47,473 bases of DNA from Pseudomonadota bacterium (GTDB lineage Bacteria > Pseudomonadota > Gammaproteobacteria > Burkholderiales > Burkholderiaceae_C), in the NCBI GenBank assembly GCA_963204815.1, contig CAUJHQ010000006.1, positions 1 through 47,473 on the forward strand. Reading direction: 5' to 3'. This document shows, one piece after another, positions 25,387-34,380 of the stretch. The notes below the pieces were generated by a model. The model did no database searches. It saw nothing but the letters and a program-made list of their open reading frames with translations, and had not been told where the DNA came from. How positions within the stretch are numbered: the stretch's first letter is position 1; each line of letters begins with the position of its first letter. The translations under genes and the position numbers were made by a program.

Positions 25387-26688
25387 TCAGCCGAGCATGT
25401 CGCGCAGCCTATACCAGGCCATGCCCAGCACCAAGGCGGGCATCCGCATCAGGGAACCCCCGGGGAAGGCACGGTGCTTCAGGCGTGCGAAGACGTCGAA
25501 GCGGCCCGCGTCCCCGGCCATCGCCTCGGCCACCAGGCGCCCGGCCAGGCCGGTGAGCGCGAGGCCGTGGCCCGAGAAACCCTGCAGGTAGTAGACGTTG
25601 CCGTGGCCGGGCAGACGGCCGAAGTCGGGCGCGCGGCTCATCGAGATGTCGACGAAGCCGCCCCACGCGTACTCCACCTTCGCCGCGGCCAGCTGCGGGA
25701 AGGTCTGCACCATACGGCGGCGCATGCTCTCGGGCAGGCGCGCCGGCGTGACGGTGCTGTAGCTGACGCGCCCGCCGTAGAGCATGCGGTGGTCGTTCGT
25801 GGTGCGGAAGTAGTCGAGCACGAAGTTGGTGTCGCAGACCGCCGAGCGCGACGGCACCAGCGAATCGGCGAGGGCGGGGTCCAGGCGCTCGCTGCACGCA
25901 ATGTACGTGCCGACCGGCATGATGCGCGGCTCGAGCGCGGGCGCGATGCCGTGCAGGTACACGTTGCCGGCCAGCAGCACGCGGCGCGCGCTGACGGTGC
26001 CGCGCGCGGTGACGATCTGCGCCGGCTCGCCGTGGCGCAGCGCCTGCACCGGCGTCCGTTCGTGCAGCACGGCGCCCGCGGCAGCAGCGGCGCGCGCCAG
26101 GCCCAGCGTGTATTTCAGCGGGTGCAGGTGGCCGGAGCGCGGGTCGTGCACGCCGCTGTGGTAGCGCGGGCTGGCGATCCAGTCGCGCACCTCGCCCGGG
26201 CCGATGCGCCGCAGCGGGTAGCCGTAGACGCTGCCCATGCGGTCCGCCCACGCGGCCAGCGCGGCGCCCTTGCGGGCGCTGGTGGCCAGGCCCAGGTAGC
26301 CGTCGCGCCAGTCGCAGTCGATCGCGTGGGTGGCGATGCGCTCGCGGATGAGGTCCAGCGCCTCGATGGACATGGCCCAGACGCGCTTGGCCTCGTCCAG
26401 CCCGAGCTGCTGCTCGATCGTGTCCTGGTCGCAGGCCAAGCCGTGGATCGCCTGGCCGCCGTTGCGCCCGCTCGCGCCCCAGCCGACTTCGCGCGCTTCG
26501 AGCAGGCGCACGGTCAGGCCGCGCTGCGCCAGCTCGAGCGCCGCCGACAGGCCGGCGAGACCGCCGCCGACGATGGCGACGTCGCAGGACACGTCGCCCG
26601 CCAGCGGCGCGAAGCCCGGCCCGCGCTGCGCCGTGGCGGCGTAGTACGAATCGCGGGCGAGCTGCTCGTCGGTGTCCAGCAGCGGCAT
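25387..26688 (-). CDS. puuB: Gamma-glutamylputrescine oxidase PuuB (FAD)
   Basis: 433 residues of the DAO family. The N-terminal dinucleotide-binding motif is VAIVGGGLAGLSAALELAQR (about 38-57), with ASGRNGGQAIHG near 71, the FAD-contact segment common to PuuB-like oxidases. The C-terminal FAD region is YYLQGFSGHGLALTGLAGRL near 375. It oxidises gamma-glutamylputrescine to the aldehyde with release of ammonia and peroxide. It lies six bases after the aminotransferase and 17 before puuD. The product aldehyde would be taken by PuuC, whose gene lies 10 kb away at 13959. Confidence 0.93.
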   Translation of the reverse strand: MPLLDTDEQLARDSYYAATAQRGPGFAPLAGDVSCDVAIVGGGLAGLSAALELAQRGLTVRLLEAREVGWGASGRNGGQAIHGLACDQDTIEQQLGLDEAKRVWAMSIEALDLIRERIATHAIDCDWRDGYLGLATSARKGAALAAWADRMGSVYGYPLRRIGPGEVRDWIASPRYHSGVHDPRSGHLHPLKYTLGLARAAAAAGAVLHERTPVQALRHGEPAQIVTARGTVSARRVLLAGNVYLHGIAPALEPRIMPVGTYIACSERLDPALADSLVPSRSAVCDTNFVLDYFRTTNDHRMLYGGRVSYSTVTPARLPESMRRRMVQTFPQLAAAKVEYAWGGFVDISMSRAPDFGRLPGHGNVYYLQGFSGHGLALTGLAGRLVAEAMAGDAGRFDVFARLKHRAFPGGSLMRMPALVLGMAWYRLRDMLG

Positions 26689-26694
26689 GAACGC

Positions 26695-28002
26695 TCAGGC
26701 GGCGCGGCGGATGGCGCCGCGGATCGTGTCGACCATCTGGTCGATCTGCTGGCGTTCGATGATCAGCGGCGGCGACATCGCGACGATGTCGCCGGTGGTG
26801 CGGATCAGCAGGCCCTTCTCGTAGCAGTCGAGGAAGACGTTGAAGGCGCGCTTGGTCGGCTCGCCGGCGATCGGCGCCAGCTCGATGCCGCCGACGAGGC
26901 CGAAGTTGCGGATGTCGATGACGTTGGGCTCGCCCTTCAGCGAGTGCACCGCTTCGGCGAAGTAGCCCTGCAGCTGCGCGGCGCGCGTGAGCAGGCCTTC
27001 GTCGGCGTAGGTCTCCAGCGTCGCCAGGCCGGCGGCGCAGGCCAGCGGGTGGGCGCTGTACGTGTAGCCGTGGAAGAACTCGATCAGGTGCTCGGGGCCG
27101 TTCATGAAGGCGTCGTAGAGCGAGTCCTTCGCGATCACGGCGCCCATCGGCACGCAGCCGTTGGTCAGGCCCTTGGCGCAGGTGATGAGGTCGGGCGTGA
27201 CGCCGAAGGTGTCGGCCGCGAACGGCGCGCCGGTGCGGCCGAAGCCGGTGATGACCTCATCGAAGATCAGCAGGATGCCGTGCTTGTCGCAGATCTGGCG
27301 CAGCCGCTGCAGGTAGCCCTTGGGCGGCAGCAGCACGCCAGCCGAGCCCGAGATCGGCTCGACGATGACGGCGGCGATGGTGCTCGCATCGTGCAGCGCG
27401 ACCAGGCGCTCGAGGTCGTCGGCGAGTTCGGCACCGTGCTCCGGCTGGCCGACGGTGAAGGCGTTGCGGCCGATGTCCAGCGTGTGGCGGATGTGGTCGA
27501 CGCCGCCGAGCATGGTGCCGAACATCTTGCGGTTGGCGACCATGCCGCCGACCGAGATGCCCCCGAAGTTGACGCCGTGGTAGCCGCGCTCGCGGCCGAT
27601 CAGGCGCGTGCGGCTCGCCTCGCCGCGCACGCGGTGGTAGGCGATGGCCATCTTCAGCGCCGTCTCCACCGCCTCGGAGCCGGAGTTGGTGAAGAACACC
27701 TTGCCCATGCCCGCGGGCGAGATCTTCGCCACCGCATCGGCGAGCTCGAAGGCCTTCGGGTGCGCCATCTGGAACGGCGGCGCGAAGTCCATCTCGGCCG
27801 CCTGCTCCTGGATCGCCTTCACGATCTTCGGCCGCGCATGGCCGGCGTTCACGCACCACAGGCCCGCCACGCCGTCGAGGATCTCGCGGCCCTTGTCGTC
27901 CCAGTAGTGCATGCCCGAGCTCTTGGCGAGCAGGCGGGGCGATTTCTTGAACTGGCGGTTCGCGGTGAACGGCATCCAGTAGGCGTCGAGGTCCTTGTTC
28001 AT
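26695..28002 (-). CDS. Class III aminotransferase, omega-amino acid--pyruvate type
   Basis: 435 residues. Landmarks are YWMPFTANRQFK near 8, GLWCVNAGH near 47, FFTNSGSEAVETALKMA near 103, YHGVNFGGISVGG near 138, EPISGSAGVLLPP near 213, DEVITGFGRTG near 244, and CAKGLTNGCVPMG with the PLP Lys near 273. This pattern is typical of beta-alanine/omega-amino-acid--pyruvate transaminase. In the polyamine context it may deaminate GABA or beta-alanine (from spermine/spermidine breakdown) with pyruvate. It is the first gene of the ten-gene minus-strand operon, and its promoter lies in the 143-base spacer shared with the Lrp-type regulator. Confidence 0.9.
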   Translation of the reverse strand: MNKDLDAYWMPFTANRQFKKSPRLLAKSSGMHYWDDKGREILDGVAGLWCVNAGHARPKIVKAIQEQAAEMDFAPPFQMAHPKAFELADAVAKISPAGMGKVFFTNSGSEAVETALKMAIAYHRVRGEASRTRLIGRERGYHGVNFGGISVGGMVANRKMFGTMLGGVDHIRHTLDIGRNAFTVGQPEHGAELADDLERLVALHDASTIAAVIVEPISGSAGVLLPPKGYLQRLRQICDKHGILLIFDEVITGFGRTGAPFAADTFGVTPDLITCAKGLTNGCVPMGAVIAKDSLYDAFMNGPEHLIEFFHGYTYSAHPLACAAGLATLETYADEGLLTRAAQLQGYFAEAVHSLKGEPNVIDIRNFGLVGGIELAPIAGEPTKRAFNVFLDCYEKGLLIRTTGDIVAMSPPLIIERQQIDQMVDTIRGAIRRAA

Positions 28003-28145
28003 GGCAAGCGCTCCGGTGGGGCAGGGGGCAGACGAAGTGGCGGCCAGTCTAGTGACGGGCAGGCGCAATGTGCTTGCGCGATGCGGGCGGGTGAACCCCC
28101 GCCGACGCAATATCATGCCGTTGCGCCGCAAACCCCTGCAACGAC
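28003..28145. promoter_or_regulatory. Divergent promoter of the polyamine operon with Lrp-like sites
   Basis: The spacer carries GCGCAA-N5-TTGCGC at 28063-28079, and CGCAA-N10-TTGCG at 28106-28125. Both show the CGCAA/TTGCG half-sites common to Lrp/AsnC-type operators. Their centres are 44.5 bases apart, about four helical turns. Together with the adjacent Lrp-family gene this suggests autoregulation and control of the divergent aminotransferase-puu-spu-pot operon. The binding assignment is inferred. Confidence 0.6.
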
Positions 28146-28637
28146 ATGCGAAACAGCACCGAAGTGCCGCAACGCCCTGCCGAACTGGACGCCCTCGACC
28201 GCGCCATCCTGGCCGAGTTGCAGGCCGACGGCCGGCTCTCGAACGTGGAACTCGCGCAGCGCGTGCACCTGTCGCCATCGGCCTGCCTGCGGCGCGTGAA
28301 GGCACTGGAGGACGGCGGCGTCATCGCGCAATACGTGGCGCTGCTGAACCCGAAGGCGGTGGGCCGCCACGGCACCAGCTACACCATCATCAACCTCGAC
28401 AGCACGCAGCCCGTGCGGCTGGAAGCCTTCGAGCAGGCGGCGCGCGACACGCCGGAGATCCTGGACTGCTTCTACGTCGCCGGCACGAACGACTACCTGG
28501 TGCGCTTCACCTACCGCGACGCCGAGGACCTGGAGCGCTTCCACGCCGAGGTGCTGCCGCGCCTGCCCGGCGTGGTGCGCTCGAACTCGATGCTGGTGCT
28601 GCGCACGGTGAAGAAGACCACCGCGCTGCAGCTCTGA
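28146..28637 (+). CDS. Lrp/AsnC-family transcriptional regulator
   Basis: 163 residues. The N-terminal helix-turn-helix spans about 14-62 (LDRAILAELQADGRLSNVEL and LSPSACLRRVKALEDGG). A RAM (ligand-binding) domain spans about 75-155 with GTNDYLVRFTYRD near 118, the usual G-xx-D-ligand turn. It likely senses an amino acid or an amine breakdown product and controls the divergent polyamine operon, as is common for Lrp genes next to puu/spu clusters. Its stop is seven bases from that of the convergent hemerythrin gene. Confidence 0.93.
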   Translation: MRNSTEVPQRPAELDALDRAILAELQADGRLSNVELAQRVHLSPSACLRRVKALEDGGVIAQYVALLNPKAVGRHGTSYTIINLDSTQPVRLEAFEQAARDTPEILDCFYVAGTNDYLVRFTYRDAEDLERFHAEVLPRLPGVVRSNSMLVLRTVKKTTALQL

Positions 28638-28644
28638 CCCCGCG

Positions 28645-29172
28645 CTACGCGCTGCGGGCCTGCGCGCCGGCGTCCAGCGCGGCCTGGCGGCGCCGCGCCT
28701 CGGGGTAGATCAGCGATTCCTCGAGCCCGATGTGCTCGTGGTACAGCGCGGTGAAGATGGGCAGCGCCAGGCGCAGCATCGCCAGGTCCCACCAGTTGTA
28801 GCCCTTGGCGATGGCCTCGATCTGCGGCGCGAGCTCGAGCCAGTCTTCCTCGAGCCAGCCGTGGTCCTGCTGCAGGCGCCGCACCGCTTCGACGAGGCGC
28901 ACGTTGTCGCTGGCCAGCAGCGACGGGAAGACATGGCGCTCTTCTTCGAGGTGGTGGTTGCGCGCGTGGCCCTCGAAGAACGCGAAGATCTCGGCGGCGC
29001 TGGCGCGCGCGACGTCGTCGGCGCCGTTCTCGTCCAGATGGGCGAGCAGGCGCTCGAACTGGCCCAGCACCTCGATGATCTTGTGATGCGTGCGGTCGAG
29101 CGCCTCGAACGGCGGCAGGGCGGGCGCGGGCGCGCGGGCAGGGCGGTTCTTCGGGGCGACGGCTTGGGCCAT
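28645..29172 (-). CDS. Hemerythrin HHE-domain protein
   Basis: 175 residues, cytoplasmic, all helical. The HHE cation-binding pattern is visible: LDRTHHKIIEVLGQFERLLAHL (about 26-47), the second helix GHARNHHLEEERHVFPSL near 69, LQQDHGWLEEDW near 98, and LYHEHIGLEESLIYP near 143. These His and Glu residues would hold a di-iron centre that binds oxygen or nitric oxide. A Pro/Ala-rich N-terminal segment (1-22) looks disordered. The gene lies between the Lrp regulator and agmatinase, on the agmatinase strand 78 bases after it. No functional link to polyamines is evident. Confidence 0.88.
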   Translation of the reverse strand: MAQAVAPKNRPARAPAPALPPFEALDRTHHKIIEVLGQFERLLAHLDENGADDVARASAAEIFAFFEGHARNHHLEEERHVFPSLLASDNVRLVEAVRRLQQDHGWLEEDWLELAPQIEAIAKGYNWWDLAMLRLALPIFTALYHEHIGLEESLIYPEARRRQAALDAGAQARSA

Positions 29173-29250
29173 GAGAGGACTCCGGTCGTGACGTTCGCCG
29201 CCATTGTTCGGCGCCCCGCCGGCGCAGCCTTGCGCCGGATCAACAAGCGC

Positions 29251-30171
29251 TCAGCCCTGCGCGATGCGCCCGCAGAGGTAGGTCCAGACGAACTGGGCGG
29301 CGGCGTAGCTGGTGAGCTGCGCGTGGTCGTACGGCGGCGCCACCTCGACGCAGTCCATGCCCACGAAAGGGAGCGGCGCCAGTTCTTCGAGCAGCGTCAG
29401 CACCTGGTTGGTGCTGAGGCCGCCGGGCTCGGGCGTGCCGGTGCCGGGCGCGAACGCGGGGTCGAGGCAGTCGATGTCGAGGCTCAGGTAGACCGGGGGG
29501 TGGCCATGGCGCGCGAAGCGCTCGCGCAGCGCCGACAGCGGCGGCGCCAGCTGGGCGGCGCCTTCCAGCCCGCGCAGGTCGCGCGCGGTCCAGATGAGGC
29601 CGCCCTGGTCGCGCACGTACTCGCGCGCCGCGCGTTCGGCGGCCGAGCGGATGCCGATCTGCACGAAGCACTCGTTCACCACCAGCCCATCCGCCATCGC
29701 CTCGTAGACCCAGGTGCCGTGGCCGCTGGGCTCGCCGAAGTGGTCGCTCCAGGTGTCGCAGTGGGCGTCGAAGTGGATCACCGCCAGCGGCCGGCCGAGC
29801 CATTCGCGGTAGGCGCGCAGCAGCGGCAGCGTGATCGAGTGGTCGCCGCCCAGCCAGGCCATGTGGTGGCGCCGGATCAGCGCCGCGGCTTGCGGTGCCA
29901 GCGCTTCGCGCAGGCGTTCGAGCGAGGTGTTCGGCAGCGGCAGGTCGCCGGCATCGCCCAGGCGACCCAGCGGCGTGACGTCGAACCAGGGGTGCGTGCC
30001 GTCGCACAGCATGTGGCTGGCCGCCCGGATCGCCGACGGCCCGAAGCGCGCGCCCGGTCGGTTCGTGGTCGAGCCGTCCCAGGCGATGCCGGCGACGGCA
30101 TACGGCAGGCCTTCGGCGGCAGGCGGCGCCTTCAGGAAGCGGTGGTCGGAGAGGTACGCGAACGACGTCAT
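29251..30171 (-). CDS. speB: Agmatinase (ureohydrolase family)
   Basis: 306 residues, the usual length. Manganese-binding motifs are complete: GGDHSITLPLLRAY near 108, IHFDAHCDT near 131, and SLDIDCLDPAFAPGTGTPEPGG near 227. The N-terminal WDGSTTNRPGARFGP near 32 fits SpeB. It hydrolyses agmatine to putrescine and urea, feeding the putrescine-degrading operon nearby. Related guanidino-acid hydrolases have similar motifs, so guanidinobutyrase or another ureohydrolase activity is possible. Its start is separated by 60 bases from the divergent amidotransferase gene. Confidence 0.9.
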   Translation of the reverse strand: MTSFAYLSDHRFLKAPPAAEGLPYAVAGIAWDGSTTNRPGARFGPSAIRAASHMLCDGTHPWFDVTPLGRLGDAGDLPLPNTSLERLREALAPQAAALIRRHHMAWLGGDHSITLPLLRAYREWLGRPLAVIHFDAHCDTWSDHFGEPSGHGTWVYEAMADGLVVNECFVQIGIRSAAERAAREYVRDQGGLIWTARDLRGLEGAAQLAPPLSALRERFARHGHPPVYLSLDIDCLDPAFAPGTGTPEPGGLSTNQVLTLLEELAPLPFVGMDCVEVAPPYDHAQLTSYAAAQFVWTYLCGRIAQG

Positions 30172-30182
30172 GGGTCACCTGG

Positions 30183-30198
30183 GCACGAGACCTCGTGC
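30183..30198. promoter_or_regulatory. Palindrome in the speB / amidotransferase spacer
   Basis: GCACGAGACCTCGTGC is a perfect seven-base inverted repeat with a two-base centre, in the 60-base divergent spacer and only 12 bases before the agmatinase start. It could be an operator shared by both genes, or a hairpin in the speB leader. No regulator gene is next to it. Confidence 0.45.
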
Positions 30199-30231
30199 AA
30201 ACTCGCGGCCCATGATACGGACCGCCCCGCG

Positions 30232-30939
30232 ATGAAGCCGGTGCTGGTGCTGCAGCACCTGTCGGGCGACGGCCCGGCCTACCTCGGCCAGTGGCTGCAC
30301 GCCCACGGCGTGCCGTTCGAGGTGCGCAACACCGAGGCCGGCGATGCCTTCCCGCCCGACCTGGCGGACCACGGCGCGCTGGCCATCCTGGGCGGCGAGA
30401 TGAGCGCGAACGACCCGCTGCCGTCGCTGCGCCAGGCCGAGCGGCTGGTGCGCGACGGCTTCGCACGCGGCGTGCCCGTCATCGGCCACTGCCTGGGCGG
30501 GCAGCTGATGGCGCGCGCGCTCGGTGCCCGCATCGGCGATTCACCGGCGCCCGAGGTCGGCTGGCAGCCGCTGACGGTGCTCGACACGCCGACCGCGCGC
30601 GACTGGTTCGGCAGCGCCGGCCCGCGCACCGTGTTCCAGTGGCACTACGAGACCTTCGACCTACCGGCCGGCGCGCAGCGGATCGCCGGCAGCGAGGCCT
30701 GCGCGCAGCAGGCCTTCGCCTTCGGGCCGCACCTGGGACTGCAGTTCCACATCGAGGTCGACGCCGAGAAGATCGGCCGCTGGTCGCTCGACGACGGCAC
30801 CCGTTACACCGACGCGCTGGCCCGGCACGCCACGGTGCAGCCCGGTGCGGCGATGCGGGACGGCGTCGCGCGCCACCTGGCGGCCCACCAGGCGCTGGCC
30901 GACCGGATCTACGCGCGGTGGATTGCCGCGGCGCGCTGA
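30232..30939 (+). CDS. Class I glutamine amidotransferase-like protein (GMP-synthase-like domain)
   Basis: 235 residues. The triad is visible: Cys87 in IGHCLGGQLMARALG, and His173 and Glu175 in GLQFHIEVD. AILGGEMSANDPLPSL (51-66) matches the GMP-synthase-like amidotransferase domain proteins that stand alone. Such proteins hydrolyse gamma-glutamyl bonds; family members near polyamine genes may cleave gamma-glutamyl amines. It is divergent from agmatinase and precedes aceA by 238 bases. The specific substrate is unknown. ATG 30232 is chosen because it opens the Rossmann-like first strand (KPVLVLQHL). Confidence 0.87.
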   Translation: MKPVLVLQHLSGDGPAYLGQWLHAHGVPFEVRNTEAGDAFPPDLADHGALAILGGEMSANDPLPSLRQAERLVRDGFARGVPVIGHCLGGQLMARALGARIGDSPAPEVGWQPLTVLDTPTARDWFGSAGPRTVFQWHYETFDLPAGAQRIAGSEACAQQAFAFGPHLGLQFHIEVDAEKIGRWSLDDGTRYTDALARHATVQPGAAMRDGVARHLAAHQALADRIYARWIAAAR

Positions 30940-31177
30940 GGCGCCGGTTTTTCGCGGCGTGCAGTCCGCATTTTGCATCGTGGAAATCGACGATGCGGCA
31001 GTGCAGCAAAATTCATCATCTGAGAAAACGTCGTTTCGTATCGTGGAGCGATGGGTCTAAGTTGTTGATTTATAGAGAATCAATCTTTTGTCTTATATAA
31101 GACACAAGTCTTCCCGAGAGTCTGAACGGCGGATACGCTGAGGGCGTCTTGTATCTCTCTCGTCAACAGGAGCCGTC
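30940..31177 (+). promoter_or_regulatory. aceA promoter region, AT-rich with nested palindromes
   Basis: This 238-base spacer is far richer in A and T than the surroundings. It contains a perfect 16-base palindrome TGTCTTATATAAGACA at 31089-31104, extendable by three pairs after one mismatch. It also contains TTGATT-N7-AATCAA at 31065-31083, and a stem GCATCGT/ACGATGC (30975-30996) with an outer ATTTTGC/GCAAAAT pairing (30970-31012). An AGGAG lies six bases before the aceA ATG. The palindromes are likely operators for acetate or carbon-status control of isocitrate lyase; the first stem may also end transcription of the gene before. Regulator identity is unknown. Confidence 0.65.
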
Positions 31178-32476
<1,299 letters not shown>

Positions 32477-32523
32477 TCGCGGATCGCGCCGCCCGGTGAC
32501 CGCCGGGCGCGTGAAGACGATCG

Positions 32524-32554
32524 ACGGGCCTGCCGCTCACCGCGGCAGGCCCGT
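32524..32554 (+). terminator. Terminator hairpin after aceA
   Basis: A perfect 13-base stem ACGGGCCTGCCGC/GCGGCAGGCCCGT with a five-base loop, starting 47 bases after the aceA stop. It is followed by TCCCTTT, a weak T stretch. It lies between convergent genes (aceA and the permease ending at 32577), so it may act in both directions. Confidence 0.75.
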
Positions 32555-32576
32555 TCCCTTTGGTTCAGCCGGGCGC

Positions 32577-33479
32577 TCAGCTGCCGCGCTGGCGGCGCAG
32601 CACCAGCAGCGCGAAGGCGCCGGCAGCGACGGCGATCGCCGCCAGGAACGCCGGCGACGCCAGCATCGCGAGCGCATGGCCAGCATCGAGCGCGCACCAC
32701 GCGGCTGCGTGCGACAGCAGGGCGGGAATGTCGGCCTGCCGCTCGATGGCGAACGCCATCTCGCCGTGGCGCTCGGTGGCGATGAGCGCGCGCGAGGCCT
32801 GCTGGACGAGGCCGCCCAGCACGTTCCAGACGACCGCGTTGCCGTAGAGCCGGTCGAGCAGCAGGCCGCCGAGCCCGAAGACGGCGGCCACCGCCGGGAT
32901 GCCCCAGCGCTTGAGCCAGGCCGAAGCGGCCATCGTGACCAGGATCAGCGGCGACAGCCACAGCGTGGCGAGCACGACGCCAAGCGCCAGCCGCAGCGTC
33001 ACCGCGGCGAACGCCACCAGCAGCTGTGCCCACGGCAACGCGAACCAGGCGCCGACGCCGAAGGCGTGCGTGACCACCGGCAGCGAGACGATCAGTCCGC
33101 CCACCAGGCCGACGCCGAGCGCAGCCACCGGCAGCAGGATCAGGTGCGCCAGCAGCGTGGTGCCGATGCTCTGCGCATGGCCGGCGGGCAGCGAGAGCCA
33201 GAACTCGACCGAACGGTCCTGCGCGTCGCGCCGCGCGAGGCCGGGGGTCTGCAGCAGCGAGGCGCCCCAGGCCAGCACCAGCGTCGTCGCGATGACGCCG
33301 AGGACGATGCCACCGGCGACGGTGAGGGCCATCGGTTCCTCGCTGTCGTCGAGCTGGATCTGGGCCTGGCCGAAGAGGGCCACAGCGGCGAACAGCACGA
33401 AGGGCAGGCCCATCAGGACGAGCCAGCCGAAGCGGTGCTGCATCCATTCGCGCAGCAGCAGGGTCTTGAAGCGGGTCAT
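32577..33479 (-). CDS. ABC transporter permease (ABC-2-like, YtrA-linked)
   Basis: 300 residues with about six predicted membrane helices after a short cytoplasmic N-terminus (MTRFKTLLLREWMQHRFGW). A large loop with LARRDAQDRSVEFWLSLPAG (about 81-100) resembles the ABC-2 permeases that have DRSVEFW.SLPV. It should form the membrane part of an exporter with the ATPase gene 13 bases upstream. The set GntR(YtrA)-ATPase-permease recalls the ytr and bcr-type systems linked to cell-wall-active compounds. The transported substrate is unknown. Confidence 0.82.
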   Translation of the reverse strand: MTRFKTLLLREWMQHRFGWLVLMGLPFVLFAAVALFGQAQIQLDDSEEPMALTVAGGIVLGVIATTLVLAWGASLLQTPGLARRDAQDRSVEFWLSLPAGHAQSIGTTLLAHLILLPVAALGVGLVGGLIVSLPVVTHAFGVGAWFALPWAQLLVAFAAVTLRLALGVVLATLWLSPLILVTMAASAWLKRWGIPAVAAVFGLGGLLLDRLYGNAVVWNVLGGLVQQASRALIATERHGEMAFAIERQADIPALLSHAAAWCALDAGHALAMLASPAFLAAIAVAAGAFALLVLRRQRGS

Positions 33480-33492
33480 GCGGAGCCTCTCG

Positions 33493-34380
33493 TCAGGAAC
33501 GCAGGGACGGCGGGGTGATCTCCGGCGCGCGGGTCAGCGCGATGAAGAGATCGACCAGGCTGGGCCGCACGCGGTGGCCGCGCGCGAGCACGGCGTCCGG
33601 CGGCGTACCGTCGAACAGCGCGGCCGCGCCGTCGGGCGTTCGGTAGCGCAGCAGCGGGTGCGCGGCGGCCATTGCATCGGCTTCGGCGGCGTCGTGCGAC
33701 AGCGCGACGAAGCGGCGGTCCATCTCCTCCAGGCTGATCGACAGCACCAGCCTGCCCTCGTTGAGCATCATCACGTCGGACAGCAGGGTCTCGATCTCCT
33801 CCACCTGGTGCGTCGAGACGATGACGCTGCGCTCGCCGTCGCACCATTCGTCGATCAGCATCTCGTAGAAGGCCTTGCGGGAGATGACGTCGAGGCCGAG
33901 CGTCGGCTCGTCGAGGATCATCACGCGGGCGTCGATGGCGGCCACCAGCGCCAGGTGCAGCTGCACCACCATGCCCTTGGAGAGCGCCTTCACGCGGTCG
34001 GACAGCCTGACGCTGGTGCGCGTGAGCAGCGTCTCGGCGCGCGCGGCGTCGAACTTCGGGTGCAGGCCCTGCATGAGCCGGATCAACTGGTCGACGCGGG
34101 CCCAGCGCGGCAGGATCGCGACGTCCGGGATGTAGCACAGCGATTCCAGCAGCTGCACGCGCTGGCGCCGCGGCTCCAGGCCCAGCACCGACAGCGTGCC
34201 CTCGTACGGCAGCAGGCCGACGAGCGCCTTCATCAGCGAGGTCTTGCCGGCGCCGTTGTGGCCGAGCAGTCCGACGACGCGGCCGGGGGCGATCGTGAAG
34301 CCGACGTCGTCGACGGCGCGCTTGGCGCGGAAGTGCACGCCGAGGCCGCGGGCCTCGATCAGCGGGGCGGCGGAGCTCAT
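33493..34380 (-). CDS. ABC transporter ATP-binding protein
   Basis: 295 residues. Walker A is LLGHNGAGKTSLMKAL (about 38-53), the signature region reads ALSKGMVVQLHLALV near 132 (LSKG replaces the usual LSGG), Walker B is VMILDEPTLGLD near 153, and the switch His is in IVSTHQVEEIE near 187. It is the ATPase of an exporter with the permease downstream. The LSKGM form is common in YtrB/BcrA-like ATPases. Its ATG overlaps the regulator stop as ATGA, so the regulator is first in the operon. The substrate is unknown. Confidence 0.92.
   Translation of the reverse strand: MSSAAPLIEARGLGVHFRAKRAVDDVGFTIAPGRVVGLLGHNGAGKTSLMKALVGLLPYEGTLSVLGLEPRRQRVQLLESLCYIPDVAILPRWARVDQLIRLMQGLHPKFDAARAETLLTRTSVRLSDRVKALSKGMVVQLHLALVAAIDARVMILDEPTLGLDVISRKAFYEMLIDEWCDGERSVIVSTHQVEEIETLLSDVMMLNEGRLVLSISLEEMDRRFVALSHDAAEADAMAAAHPLLRYRTPDGAAALFDGTPPDAVLARGHRVRPSLVDLFIALTRAPEITPPSLRS

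Noticed and set aside
25384..28299. A 971-codon open frame on the plus strand
   Set aside because: It is antisense to puuB and the aminotransferase, compositionally biased and without recognisable motifs.
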